64,000 nucleotides of DNA from Brachypodium distachyon (lineage: Eukaryota; Streptophyta; Magnoliopsida; Poales; Poaceae), in assembly GCF_000005505.3 (NCBI RefSeq), contig NC_016132.3:41616914-41680913 (forward strand), given 5' to 3'. Position 1 is the stretch's first letter, and each line of letters starts with the position of its first letter. A program made the translations under genes and the position numbers. Below the pieces are notes generated by a model, which saw only the letters and a list, made by a program, of their open reading frames with translations, was not told where the DNA came from and did not search any database. This document shows, one piece after another, positions 1-11,747 of this stretch.

Positions 1-1492
1 AATTCCAGGGTGTTGGCTTCTTCGAAAGCGCGGCCTTTGCGTTTCTTCCTACGCTCGTGGCCGCGGTCGTCGTCGCCATCTGGGATTGGCATCGCTCATT
101 GCGTACCGAGTCTTCGCCATCGGCCCACCGGTTCGCTATCTCCATCAAGTAGTTGATGGTAGCAGGTCGGACTCGACCCAGTTCTTCTTTGAGCTCGACT
201 CGTTGGAGTCCTCGCTTGAATGCGTCGATTGCACTCTCGTCGGAGATCTCCTCGGCCGCGTGCTTGGTGTTGGTCCACCGCTGGATGTAGGAGCGGATGG
301 ACTTGCCTTCTCGCTGGGAACAGGCTCGGAGTTCTTCCAGGGAGACTGGACGCTTGTATGTTGACCTGAAATTGCGAGTAAAAGCTTGCACCAACTCATC
401 CTAGGAGGCGATTTCTCCACTGGGAAGGCTGTTTAGCCAGGTGCGCGCCGGCCCACTGAGTTGGAGCTGTATGCACTGCATGGCAGTGGTGCGGGAACCA
501 CCCTGGCAGCGGATTCCGGTGAGGTAGTCCTCCAACCAGGTTCTCGGCTTCAGGGTGCCATCATACTTAGCCAAGTCAGACGGAGGTTTGAAGTTTCACG
601 GCATCCGGGTGCGGCGGATGCGGCGGCTGAAGCGTGGTGCTCCGCATGCCTCGGAGTCGAGATCTGACCCGGATGAGTAATCGCGATTACGGTCGCGTTC
701 TTCGACCCGAGGAGGCTTCTCCCGTGCTGGACGGGGATCTCGCCTCGGTCAGGGAGAATGGTGTTCGCGAAGGGTCGTGTCGGGAGGTGGAGTCTTGACC
801 CGGCTTGTCCTTCGGTCGTGAGGCTCCTGGCTGATGCAGGAGGCTCCCACCTTGTTCAAGCTCGCCAGGATCTGCCTGTGGACGTCAGACCGTGGGTCTC
901 CTTCTGGCGGTTGAATTGTCCGAAGATAGGTACCAGCCGCGAGGATGGCAGCTTGCGGAGTTTCAGGGATCATGTCACCACGATCGTCGACCGATAGGAA
1001 ACTCGACTCAAGGTTTCGAGTAGTTCGGTCACCAGCTGGCACCCTGTTGAGTCGGTTCCTGCGGTGAGTTCACCTGTGAGGCGACGAGTCGCGAGATGAC
1101 TCGCTGAGCGAGTCCTCTCGAGTCATTCGTCGTGCTCGTGCTTCATGCTGCCTCCTCGCCATGTCGAGGTCCTGTCTTTCTTTGACCAGATCCCCACGGG
1201 CCTGGAGGAGACAACTGTTGAAGAGTTGCAACTCTGCGGCGGTGGGGTTGGTTACGGCCACTCTAGAGTTGATGGCTTCCCGGACGCGGGCCGTCTCTTC
1301 TGGAGTGCAGCTGGTCTGTGACGTCTGCGGGTCAGCGGCAGTTGTCATGAAGACCTGGGCAATGTTGCCCTGAGGCTCCGAATCGTCGCCGTCGTGGCAA
1401 CTTTCTTGATCAGAGCAGTCGCTAGGGACGGGGCTTTCTGCTGGAAAAGATTGTTCTAATCCGGTAGAGAACGGATCGGGATCCGACCTCAT
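1..1492 (-). pseudogene. Gag region of a nested Ty3/gypsy retrotransposon (truncated by window edge)
   Basis: Reading the minus strand from 1492 gives an N-terminal gag segment rich in acidic and Arg residues (1492-1070). Further left (about 420-1) is a recognisable retrotransposon gag core with the sequence AFTRNFRSTYKRP followed by SLEELRAC and NYLMEIANRWADGE. The frame is broken: an in-frame stop lies just before the gag core near position 405, and stops or shifts occur between 1070 and 420. Gag would form the virus-like particle of the retroelement. The pol region lies beyond the window start. The neighbouring LTR-like block and primer-binding site at 1793-2210 most likely belong to this element. 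It is a decayed copy, not a host gene. Confidence 0.75.
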
Positions 1493-1792
1493 GACGCTAC
1501 TAGGGCGTGAAGTATCGGATGTCGAGAGCGATCTGACCGCAGCGAAGGGTCGAGGCTTCTCGAGAGGGGGCGCGATGAGATCTGGGAATTGCAGGATTCC
1601 AGTCTCGTCGGCCCGTATGCAGTAATCTCCGAATGTGAGATCAACGCCATACTAAAGCGAGTCGAAGGCCGCGCGTCTGGCCTGTGAATGAGCAGTGAAG
1701 TGGAATGAGCCGAGAGTCATCGACTCCGCATGAGTCGATGACTCGCCCGATGAAGATGAGGCCGCTGGAGTCGTGGATCCGACACACGTCTT

Positions 1793-2210
1793 CCCCACGG
1801 TCGGCGCCAATGACGAGGGGTTACCTTCGACAATGCCCATATTGATGAGCTTTAGATCAGGGAGAAGACACGTAGCGTGCGTATCGGCAACTCCGTCGGC
1901 TAACAAGGACACAAGGGACACGATTTACCCAGGTTCAGGGCCCTCAGAAGGTAATACCTCTACGTACTGCTTGTCTGAGCTTGATATTGATGGTGAGATT
2001 ACAATGGAGCCGCTGGGGCTATGATGCGCAGAGTTAATCTGGCAAGGATGGGTGTATGCGATGCGTGCGCGTGGGAGTTCGATGATCTTGACTTCCCCTC
2101 CTAGTCCTTTATATATGGAGTCTACGTCTCGGGGAGAGTCCAAGCCCATTACAATGGTAAGATATGCTATATTTAAAGCTTCCTTATCTCGAGTCGTCGA
2201 GATTGGCATG
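1793..2210 (-). mobile_element. Primer-binding site and probable 5' LTR of the nested gypsy element
   Basis: On the minus strand TGGCGCCGACCGTGGGG (1793-1809) is a primer-binding site matching the 3' end of plant tRNA-Asp. One base away, at 1811, is a TG/CA-type LTR edge. A TATA-like element (TATATAAAGG on the minus strand, about 2104-2118) lies inside, as expected for an LTR promoter. The right edge is placed near 2200-2245 because the gag frame of the outer element stops there; I could not fix it exactly. The partner LTR is outside the window. Confidence 0.5.
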
Positions 2211-2780
2211 TTAACTCCAGGAGTTGTAGTCGTCCACCTCATGGACCCCGTGGTGGGCCATGACAGGTATCTTCGAGTTAAGTACGTGATTAGTCATAAC
2301 CACGTCAGCGAGCGCCAGTGGAGGCAATCCCGGGTTGGAGGGGTCGTAGGCCGGGACTCCTTGGTTTTCTGGCGCGGATCCTCCCGTCGCCACATTGTTT
2401 CCTCTTGTAGGTTCCGAGGGCAGGATCACCACCGGTTGTAGTGAAGGTGGCGCGAAGCCAATCGAGCGAGGCATGCCGAGTTCCGTATCCCCTGCGGGAG
2501 CGGCAACCGTAGGCAGCTCGCCGATCCTTGCCACTACGTTGGTGAGTGTCGAGGGACCGCCTACGACGGTTTCGAATACCTCGGTTCCTTCCGGGACGGC
2601 CGGTAGTGGAGGGACGACCGCGACTTCCGTCGTGGCGACCATGCTTGCGGCGACGTCCGAATTGGTGAGGGTTCCTTCCTCCTCGGGAGACCCCGAGGCA
2701 CCTGCTTTCTTTGTTTGCAACCTGTAGACTTCGCGGCAAGTTGGGGACCCGATGAAGTAAGCTTCGTCGGGGCCATTAGA
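2211..2780 (-). pseudogene. Gag N-terminal fragment of the outer gypsy element
   Basis: An open frame of about 170 codons runs from 2720 to 2211 on the minus strand. It is low-complexity (Val, Pro, Gly and Ala rich) and starts just inside the LTR and primer-binding site at 2802-3668, where gag is expected. The frame ends abruptly after DDYNSWS where the nested element begins. I recognise it by position, not by a strong domain. Confidence 0.45.
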
Positions 2781-2801
2781 TTTTCAATTGCGGCGAGGGT
2801 T

Positions 2802-3668
2802 CCCCACGGTCGGCGCCACTGTTGTTGTTCTTGACAACAATTAGAGTAAGGGGTGCCAAAGCTCGATGGCAGAAGTGCGAGTATAAAAGTAGGACATGTA
2901 CGCCCGCCTTATAGCGAAGGTCGCCGTACACTTAGACAAGTTGACACGTCGATATTTTTTTAATAGATTTGGTCGACCCTGCGGGTGCGACTTAGTCCTA
3001 TGTTAGGAGAGGCTTCGAGTGGGTCGTTAGCCAAAACATTCAGGTCGATCGAGGCTCCCCGAAACACTTAGCGAGAGGTCAAAAGGGGCCACCTCGTACT
3101 TGGGCCGAACGAGACTTCCCAAGTAGCGAGGTGAGATACCCTTAAGACTCTAGCCAGACTCCCCCTCCTTCGGGCTCGAGCCGAACGAGGCTTCTCGAAA
3201 TTCCGAAACTAGAGCTCCTCTCAAAGAGGCTCTCTAGCCCTTTCCCCTTAGTTTATTCAAGTGAGAGTGAATGGTACATGCCCCCATGAGGGGTATTTAT
3301 AGCCTAGGGGTTCATGACAAAAGACCATGGCTACCCTTGAGAGAGAGAGAAAAGTGGGGGCAAAATGGTAAAAGTAGCTCTTTTGGTACATAACTTTTGG
3401 GTGCACCATGTGAGAAAAGTAGGGCTTGGTCCATGGTCCACCATGGACTAGGGGCCTCCTCCTCACACCTTTCTTGCCCCCTATTCTAGTTCATTTGACC
3501 CTTTGACCATGGTATGAGAGGCTTGACTCGTTGACTAGTCTTCCTTTGCCACGTAGAATTGACCGCGCCACGTGGGCGTTTTGACTCGTGCTTGCGAAAT
3601 GTTGACTTGGTCGTCGCCACGTAGGATTTACGGCTCGGCCCATATAAGGGTTTTATTTTACTACAACA
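2802..3668 (-). mobile_element. 5' LTR plus primer-binding site of the outer gypsy element
   Basis: The LTR is 849 bp (2820-3668) and begins TGTTG and ends CAACA on either strand. An LTR of the same family lies at 56185-57036. The tRNA-Asp-type primer-binding site is at 2802-2818 on the minus strand, one base from the LTR, so this is the 5' LTR of a minus-strand element whose body runs left. A TATAAATA box on the minus strand sits at about 3293-3302. Inside is a near-palindrome around CCATGGTCCACCATGG (3428-3443). Confidence 0.9.
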
Positions 3669-4281
3669 TTGACAATTAGTACGTTTTTATTGACGAACGT
3701 TGGGACCACCATCCAACCCTATGCATACAACCCTCACTACACATCAACCACCAACTAAACCATTGATGCCATCCCATGACTAGTGGCGTCACAGTGACCT
3801 CTTCCTATCCTCCCACAAAATCCCTTTAAACATAGCCATGCTTATAGAGTACTCTCTGTGTACCTATTTGATTGCCGCCGTCATTTTTGCAAAAAAAAAA
3901 ACTTGTTATTTCTCAAACCAGCCCGTAGTACATGTTTTATCGGAACTTTTGTGAAAACCCCTGTTGTTTTTCGGAATCAACCCGCAGTCAACGCTCAACT
4001 GAAGATGTGTACTGCGTTTTGATTTTGAAAATTAACAGTATTTTTTTTGCAAAATTTCCAACGCGAATCAATTAGAAACGCAGGGAGTATGTAACTTTTC
4101 ACCTTTGTTGTTGAGTCATTATATCGTTGGAGTACACACTTGAAGGCGAGATCGAACATCTGATACATCCATCTGAAAACTCATTTTCATCTTACATTTG
4201 TTTAGCTTGATCCAATCATAGTTACACTAGTAATTGAAGTACTTCGTGCTAGTTTTTTGTTAACTCCGACGTAGTTCCATG
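3669..4281. other. Intergenic, no gene seen
   Basis: AT-rich sequence with stops in all frames. Nothing recognisable apart from short A- and T-runs. Confidence 0.6.
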
Positions 4282-4432
4282 CAGGAGCGGAGCTAGAAAA
4301 ATCAAGCATTTGGTTCATTCTAATGTAACCATGGGGTTGAAATGTAGTAGTAGGTCTAAATTCTATTGACAAAGTTGACATCTTTTATTGGGCTCAGATG
4401 AACCCATTGCTAACAATGCAGCCCCGCCACTG
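4282..4432. mobile_element. hAT-type MITE, 151 bp
   Basis: Terminal inverted repeats of the type CAG(G/T)(A/G)GCGG(A/G)GCT are present at both ends. The element is flanked by a perfect 8-bp target duplication GTTCCATG at 4274-4281 and 4433-4440. An 8-bp duplication is the hAT hallmark. It has no coding capacity. Confidence 0.9.
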
Positions 4433-6036
4433 GTTCCATGCATGAGGTAGATCGTGTTGACTACGTCAGGAAGAGGATGGATCCAAGAAAACATTATTCC
4501 ACGTCGTCGCCTCCTTCACTAGGAAGGGTCATGAGGATACAAAACCTCACGAAGAAGGTACATAAACTATAACTATTTACTATATTTGGATATACATGGT
4601 TTCCCTTGTCACCCGATGCCGAATCGGCTGTCGCAAATGAGGGAAACCAAAAGAAAATCGCTACCAAGTGACCCAAGTGTTCCGACCTTTTGATGTGTAC
4701 ATTAGTGATCCATAGGCAGACGATTTGTGTTACGTGGGGAGATAAGAATTTATAAAACCTCTCATTTAACTTACGTGAGCTTGGAACTATACACTAATGG
4801 GCTAGGAACTAAGTGGTATAACTAGAAGATGAGCTAGGCACGTAGCTGTAGTTACCTGACCTAGGCTTGGGACTATAGCTGGCAAACATCCCGTGCCGCC
4901 TCAAAACGGGCTTAGCTTAGACTGGGCCCGACATGCCCGTTTATAAACAGGTCATACCATGCCGACCTCCTATGGCCGAAGCCAGCTAGGCATAGCAGCC
5001 GGGCCTAGCCCGTTTAGCGGGCCCAAAAAAGTCCGATGTCTGCAGCCCGATTCGGTCCTTCTTCCCCTCCCCTTTCTGCTCCTGATGTCTGCAGCACCAT
5101 CGTGTTCTTCAACTGCTACGCAAGCCGACATCCGCCGCCTTGTCTACGACCGCCGTCCTCGCTGAACTCCGCCGCCTCGCCTACAGCAGCCTCGCGGCGC
5201 AGCCCCTCGGCGAGGGATCTTCCGCGTAAGAGATCAACGGAGCCTACTCAATCTCCATACAAACCGCACGGAGGGGAGGGGGCAGGGGATGGGTAAGAAA
5301 AGAGGAAGGAGGTGAGATGGATTGGGAGCCAAAAAGAAAAGATGAGTTGGGCCAGAAAGAGGAGATGAGATGGATTAAATTGTGAAAAATTAAAATTAAA
5401 ATGTTGAATGGGTTGGGCCCATTTTTGTTACCGTGGCTGACCTCGAAGCGGGCCTGGCACCCGGGCTTTTTTTCTTCGGCACAGCCCGTTTGGCCAGGCC
5501 CCATCTTTTGGGCTTAATTTCAGCTTCTCCTATAAGCATAAGCAGAGCACTAAACTCATTTAGTTAGTTCGATTGTATCGATCTATTTTACTCTGTTTCA
5601 GATCTATTATATTCGTATTTTTTTTTACCAATCAATCAATTATACGAGATTGTTGGTAAAGAGGTAAATTCCTGCGGCCCAGAAAGGCAAGTATGTCCCT
5701 GAAAAAAAAGTAAGGCAAAGTATGCCACGGCTCGATCGATCGTTTAGGTGTCAAGGGCGCGCGTTGATTGGCACAAACCGCGGCCCAATTATCTCTCACC
5801 ATCTGTTGCAATTCGAACCTATCCCTGGTAACAAACAAGATCCTGCTGCTAAATCCGACATTCGAGAAGAAAAGCTCAACTAATCCTCGCCCTGCGTTGA
5901 TGTCGGCGCAAGTTATATATTGAACACGAAACAAACACGCGTCTTTCCTCGTGTCTACCCCGCGCCGCCATTATATCCACCCTGGCGGCCATTCTCCCGG
6001 ATCCATCGACCTCGACGATGTGCTGCTCGTCCTGGT
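4433..6036. other. Intergenic with a GGCC-rich repeat, upstream of LBD
   Basis: From about 4880 to 5505 the ends are rich in GGGCCCG/CGGGCC strings around a CGTTTATAAAC core, similar to a stretch at 20885-21060 and more loosely to 30550-30650. This looks like a repeat family but I could not define termini. The rest includes the presumed LBD promoter. No supported gene. Confidence 0.4.
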
Positions 6037-6942
6037 ATGTCACACGAAACGACCGAGAATATCACAAACAGATCATTGTCCTCCTCGTCCTATCCTTCGC
6101 CGGCGGCGGAAGCGCAGCAGCAGCAGCAGCATCTGGCATGTTCCGCGTGCAAGCACCAGCGGCGGCGGTGCGCGCCGGGTTGCCTGCTGGCCCCGTATTT
6201 CCCGGCCGAGAATCCCGGGAGCTTCCGCAACTCGCACCGCCTCTTCGGGATCAAGAACATCCTCAAGTTCCTGACGAGGGCCCCGCCGGAGAAGCGGGAC
6301 GACTGCATGAGATCCATGCTCTACGAGGCCGACCAACGGGCGTCCAACCCCGCGCTCGGCGCTTACGGGGCCGTGCTCAGCCTCCAGCAAGAGTACATCC
6401 GTGTCCGCAACGAGCTCGCCGTCCTGGAGAAGCAGCTGGAGCAATACCGGAACGCAGCGGAGGCGGCGCTCGACGTCGTCGTCCCTCCGGATGGCTTTCT
6501 CCCAACGCTGCCGCAGCAGCAGCAGCAGCACCACGCAGCGTCGGCGCTCGACGTCGTCGTCCCTCCGGCTGGCTTCCTCCCGCTGCCGATACAACAGCAG
6601 CCGTGGATGATGCCGCAGGCGCCGACGTTGCCGCTTACGATACCGGAGGAATTACCTCAGCCGCCGATCTACGGCGGCTTTCTCGTCGACGTGCCGCCAG
6701 CAGCTGGCGCGCAGAAGATTGATAACGATGATGATGACGAGGATGCGAACGTCGGCGTGAAGTCTGACGAAGACGGTGTGTTCTCGTCGATGCAACAGCA
6801 TGACAAGGCTGCTGGGGAGGTACAAGCATTTGTAGGAGGAGTTGCGTCGTCGTCGTCGTCGTCCAAGTATAGGTCTTCCAATCTTGCACCCAGCGGATTG
6901 AATCGTCGCATGTTAGGAGTAAAGTTCAACCCCGCAGCTTGA
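6037..6942 (+). CDS. LBD: LOB-domain (LBD) transcription factor, class I
   Basis: A single-exon frame of 301 codons. LBD proteins are plant-specific nuclear DNA-binding regulators of organ boundaries and lateral organ development. The LOB domain is complete: the zinc-binding block C35-x2-C38-x6-C45-x3-C49, a GAS-like block at about residues 63-79 (FRNSHRLFGIKNILKFL), and a zipper-like helix with L116, V123, L127 and L134, so one Leu is a Val. Before it lies a Ser-rich and poly-Gln stretch. After it are two copies of an ALDVVVPP(D/A)GFLP segment, an Asp run and a Ser run, all coded by trinucleotide repeats. I chose the ATG at 6037 because the frame upstream has no ATG. An out-of-frame ATG at 6018 precedes it by 19 bases. 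The sequence resembles the LBD22/27 clade, but I cannot name the orthologue. Confidence 0.9.
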   Translation: MSHETTENITNRSLSSSSYPSPAAEAQQQQQHLACSACKHQRRRCAPGCLLAPYFPAENPGSFRNSHRLFGIKNILKFLTRAPPEKRDDCMRSMLYEADQRASNPALGAYGAVLSLQQEYIRVRNELAVLEKQLEQYRNAAEAALDVVVPPDGFLPTLPQQQQQHHAASALDVVVPPAGFLPLPIQQQPWMMPQAPTLPLTIPEELPQPPIYGGFLVDVPPAAGAQKIDNDDDDEDANVGVKSDEDGVFSSMQQHDKAAGEVQAFVGGVASSSSSSKYRSSNLAPSGLNRRMLGVKFNPAA

Positions 6943-7166
6943 TTTCGCCTTTAGTAAATTTAGTAATGTGCACATGCACATTACTAAATTTGCTCCCACA
7001 TCACAAAAACAAATTTACAAAAATATTAGATCGAATATGTTGCATTTTGTTAGCCTCGACGTCTACTAATTATTTTATTTTGGGCCATTGCAGCGCCCCT
7101 ACTTTTACCAATATATCAAAAGTTTGCCTGTCACCTATTAGATAGTGTTATATTTTCTGCAACATC
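6943..7166. other. LBD 3' flank
   Basis: AT-rich sequence just after the LBD stop. It holds a short perfect inverted repeat around TGTGCACATGCACA (6966-6979). The polyadenylation region is presumed here; no clear AATAAA. Confidence 0.4.
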
Positions 7167-7285
7167 CACTACCGCGCAGAGCCGCAGAGGCGCTTTGTCG
7201 AAGGCCACAGGCACTTTTACTAATTTGTCGAAGGATTGCCTTCGGCAAATTCTAGAGCACACGGCAAGAACCGTTTGCGGTAGTG
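7167..7285. mobile_element. Miniature CACTA (En/Spm) element, 119 bp
   Basis: It begins CACTACCGC and ends GCGGTAGTG, a perfect 9-bp terminal inverted repeat. The flanks are a 3-bp target duplication ATC at 7164-7166 and 7286-7288, as expected of CACTA transposons. No coding capacity. Confidence 0.92.
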
Positions 7286-7666
7286 ATCCTCTCTACTGCA
7301 CTAAAGGCCTCTCCGGTTCATTTACTCTACATAGAAAACAACGGTGTGCGGGATAATGAAAAATTAGACAATTTGTAATGACATGCTGAATTCTATAGGA
7401 ATTGATGTTTTTGTAATATATGTTGCTTTTTTGTAGCATGAAAAAATAGGAATTTAATAAAGGATTATGTGCCTGCCATGCCTGCTGTAGGGAAAAAAAT
7501 TTGCTTTCCTAGTACACATACTAAATATTACTCTGGATTCTTATTCCATCGAACCATTAAGTATTTCTATAAAAAAAAATCACTCTGGACAATAGTGGCA
7601 AATTTACTTACCCGTTGTCCTGAAATCAAACACTGTCAACTGATCTAGTAATAATCTCGATATGTA

Positions 7667-7732
7667 CTGCTCTCTCCGTCCCAAAATGAGTGACTTGTAT
7701 TTGTATAGATTCTTATTTTGAGACGGAGGGAG
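7667..7732. mobile_element. Stowaway (Tc1/mariner) MITE
   Basis: Imperfect terminal repeats of the CTCCCTCCGTCCCAAAAT type in opposite orientation, with TA on both sides. Short, 66 bp, with almost no interior. Confidence 0.85.
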
Positions 7733-9740
7733 TAGTAGGTTTAGTTTCAATTCCACTACTTGTCTGGGTTAATACCTCTTTTATTTCCTAGAGAAAGAAG
7801 CAAACGACAGTAACCACAGAAATTTAATTTTAGTACATAAATAGGACCTAGAAAAAGCTTTCTTGACCAAAGAAAGTAAAAGGTTTAATCCTAATATATA
7901 GCTGTATGAAGTGTACAACGTCCACAAATATTAGTATTAATTTGTTGATCTACTAAAACGTGACCTTGATTATGAAAATGATTTTGCCAAAGAAACTCTA
8001 ATGCAGTCTTCACATCATCTAATGCTAGGATAAGCTATATCAATCCAAGATATTCAACTGATTCCAGCTACATTATGCATCATACTGCAATTTTGGAGCT
8101 ATACACATTTATATATTTTTCTATTCATAATCTAATATTAGTGAAACAGCCATGATCACAAGCCAGAGGAGATCAACCAAATAGAAAGTTAGGACAATGT
8201 CCTGCCCATTTTTATCATTGTTACAATTGATCAAACAGGTTTACTTAATTAACACAACATTCTCCATTCAATATATATGTGTTTATGTCAAGAAAAGGTC
8301 ACTAGATAATGAACAAATAAAATAAGGTTTAGTATGAGTCGGCAATATGATGAGAACTGAAACTTACATACAGTGAGGAAGATGCGCATCTGTGCTTGAA
8401 ACTCTCATGGCGCCTATCTTTTTTTTTTTTTTAATTCCATCATTCTTTTTCTCTGTAGCCGAAGGGTGCATTTCCAGTTGCTTACAATCAAAAATATGTA
8501 CCTCCTTTCTTCTTGCGATTTGTCCATCTGTTTTTTTCCCAAACCAGTGCTTAAGTACGTGTCATTTTCATTAAGAAGATGAAGATGAAAAGTATGTCAT
8601 CCAACAGCCAAGAGAAACTAAAAGAAACTGAAAGAGAACAGAAGAGAAACACAAAAACAAGAGATTGTACAGTATCCTACAATCTGCCTTTCTCATAGTC
8701 CTTTCAACTTGCCACGTGCAGCTCCTCCATTCTGCTATTACTTTTGTGCTGCTTAGTACCTTGTGGTGCCTCCACTTCTCCTATCTTAAGCAGTGTTGCA
8801 TTCTCCTTTTCAATTGTGCTCAGCTGGTTCCACACAACATTCATTTCTGCAAATAATGCAGAAACTTCCATATCCTTTCCTGAATATTGTATGGGAAATA
8901 ATAGACCACCATAGCCTGTGTTCACTTGTACATCTAAATATAGCAACTGTGTGAACTACCTACCAGCTTATGCATTCTGAATTCATAGGTTTCTACTGGA
9001 ACACTACTACATGCCAACTAAACCATTCTAAAGTTGTCTGAATCTACTGAATGAACATGATGATAATTTTGATTTTGATAAAACCAATGATTGGACATTT
9101 GAGCCCCTACCTGAAGAACACAAGGTAAGTCACAAGATATGTCCAATGGGTCTTGGAAACTACTAGACCTATTTATATATACTAATTGGGTTCATAAAAT
9201 GGATTGACAGTTATATACTAACCAAAAAAGGAGGAGCACACATGGTATCAAACAATAGCTTCGGATAATCGCCAATTCCAGGAATCAAACACAAGTGAAA
9301 CCCATAATATGGACATAACCGGAGTTGAGCAGTACATCATTCATTAAGTAGAATCAACATGCCTCGATCAGACATAGTAAAAACATAAGAATAGGACTAA
9401 AAAAAATACTAACCTCAAGTCTCCAGTCTGAAACCTCGTAGCACAGGGCATGTGTTCAGCCATTGAGTCACACGTCACGCAAACAAACCGAGCGAGGCCC
9501 AAGAGGTGCAATGGAAGAAAAGACGCGCGGGAGCGTTGAGAGGCCAAGGATTCACGCGGTCTTCGGCTTTCAGACAAAAAGTACATGCGCAGAAATCAAT
9601 CTATTTCTTGAGTTAAAATTCACAGAATACTTTATCCCCATGAAACTAACGATAAGACATATACTGAATTGAAGAAAGCAAACACCTATATTCCAGCTAA
9701 AGCATACTTGTTCCTTTTTGATCACCTGATCATCCAACCA
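7733..9740. other. Intergenic, no gene seen
   Basis: AT-rich with stops throughout. A string CGTGTCATTTTCATTAAGAA at about 8559 recurs at about 10335, where it looks like a minus-strand LINE 3' tail, so a short LINE tail fragment may sit here. Otherwise nothing. Confidence 0.5.
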
Positions 9741-10199
9741 AGTCAGATGGCTTTGGTCCTCTTGTTGCCAGCTCAAACATAAGATCTTCTTCTGACTGCT
9801 TCTCTTAGACAGGCTGAATATCAGAGCAATGCTGCAGAAGAAACAGTTTCAGATCCCTTCCTATGAATGTGTTCTCTGTGATGGAATGAATCTTGAATCC
9901 AGGAACCATCTCTTCTCCCAATGTCCTTTTGCTAAGGCATGCTGGTCATACCTATGCCCTGCTTTCACAGGTGCTGCTAATGTTCATGATAACATCTATC
10001 GTCTGAAGGAAGGACTAAACGTCCCTTTCCATATGGAGCTCACTGTCCTAGCAGGCTGGAGCATCTGGAAATGACTTCATCTTCCACAACATTCAACCAA
10101 GCCTTTATAGATGCAGAAAGTTTTTCAAAGAAGATCTCAACCTGGTCTTCCATAGAGCAAAGAGAAAGAAATACCACGCATTTGAACCATGGAACACAA
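9741..10199 (+). pseudogene. LINE reverse-transcriptase C-terminal fragment (zf-RVT region)
   Basis: The plus strand reads WLWSSCCQLKHKIFF, then LLLLDRLNIRAMLQKK and a Cys/His block C-x2-C...H-x4-C typical of the zf-RVT domain at the end of plant LINE ORF2. Next comes GWSIWK and a tail ending FEPWNTNFK. In-frame stops break it, one at about 9793 inside the KIFF motif, and there is a shift near 10070. It is a 5'-truncated dead LINE. Confidence 0.8.
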
Positions 10200-10314
10200 A
10201 TTTCAAATAGCTTTTCTTTTTCTTTGCACCATATACATATTTTAATTAATATATATGACAGTACCTGCTGTCTTTCCCTCAAATTATTTTTTTGAAGAAA
10301 GAGCAATTTTTTCA

Positions 10315-11738
10315 CTAACACGCGGAGCAAACGTGTCATTTTCATTAAGAAGAGTGCAAGTACAAATAAGAAAACAAAAGAAGAAAAACCCAACAGGGAA
10401 AAAACTAAACAACGGATGAAGGATTAAGGCTCAGAGCACACGCGTCGTTGTGTCTCCATAGGTCCACATCGGTGATAATGTCATTCACAAGTCGACCAAC
10501 AGCCGGAGCGGCACCCTCAAAGATGCAAGTGTCTTGAACTTCCGAACCCGCGAAAGGGAGAGAGAAAGGAGCGAGCGCGTGGCCTGGACCTTGCCCGGAA
10601 GCCTGTCTGCCGCGGCAACCAGCCAAGTGAGACGAGGCCCTCTGAGGGACGTGGTGATAGCCTCGAGGGTGGCCCGATCGTTCGATGAGATAGCTAACTC
10701 TCCATTTGGGTAGAAAGTGATGTTGACGATCCGACTACGGCCTAAGAGGCAGCGTCTTAGTGCTCGATACACCAACTTCAGAAGGTTATTGATCCCGCGA
10801 GGGCGCGATCAACCTGACCACGAAGGTCTTTGTTCCTCCAAGCAATCGAAGAACAGGCATGAACAAGATAAAAAACAATCTGAAATTGCGAATAGGAATT
10901 ATGAAGGTTCACGAATTATGAAGCCAATCGAAGAACACGCTCTGTCACTTGGCCGAAATTCCATTGATGAAGAGGATGTGGCTTTCTTCTCATCTCTCCT
11001 TATGGCGGTTTCAATGTTCTGAAATCATCACTTGAGCTTGTTCCCGCCACCTTGCTGCCACCTCCATGGTTTGATGTCCAACGTTGATCCTTGAGATCCA
11101 AGCTAGGTCCTTCATTCCTAAAACACATAAAAGAACCCATCTTAGGCATCAACATATTCTCATTAATATTAAGTGAAGTACCAATAAACGGAAGTACCTG
11201 GTAATTTAGTTGTCGTGCACGATCTCTAGTAATTGATCCGTGCATCTCCGGTTCTTGAGGTGTAGGTGCTGTAGGGGCTGTGATTGTATCATTAGTTGGG
11301 ATGTCCTCATCATGTGGTAAGCACGGAAGTGCCCAACCCTAGACAAACCTCGAAGAAAACCGATCTGATGAAAGAACAACCCAAGAGGACGTGGGCCATG
11401 GTCTCCAGCTCTTGATTGCACATGGGGCAACCTAGTCGAAAGGGGAGATGTTGGCGTTCGAGACGACCGGCCGTGCAGCATCAGTTTGCGTTGCGCAAGA
11501 CAGATCCAAATCCTGCACTTGAATGGGGCCCAACAATGCCAAATTTGTGTCCATGCCGTGGAGACCTGGCCCCAGGAGAAATGCCGAATTGACAGTAAAG
11601 ACCCCGGAGGTCGACCACTCCCGACGCAAAAGATTGGGAGGACCAGAAAAACGCATCAGGCACTGTAGACACAGTACCCACAAAAGCAATGGTTTGAGGC
11701 CCAAGAGTCACGAAGTTAAGCAGCCTAGGCGTGGCAGT
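10315..11738 (-). mobile_element. Mosaic of minus-strand LINE and gypsy debris
   Basis: On the minus strand 11700-11340 encodes LINE sequence (SGVFTVNSAF, then a zf-RVT block CPMCNQELETMAHVLLGC at about 11430-11375). At 11245-11000 there is the C-terminal end of a gypsy polyprotein (GSITRDRARQLNYQVLPF, then HGGGSKVAG). At 10775-10400 more minus-strand coding debris ends in a LINE-like tail near 10340. All frames are broken. The order suggests one retroelement nested in another. The MULE at 11748 inserted into this debris. Confidence 0.55.
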
Positions 11739-11747
11739 GCTATCTTA
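11739..11747. repeat. Left 9-bp target-site duplication of the MULE
   Basis: GCTATCTTA, identical to 20385-20393. A 9-bp duplication is the Mutator hallmark. Confidence 0.9.

Noticed and set aside
5920..6036. 39-codon N-terminal extension of the LBD frame
   Set aside because: The extension begins at a TTG codon with no ATG. Plant translation should start at 6037, and LBD proteins have a short leader before the Cys block.
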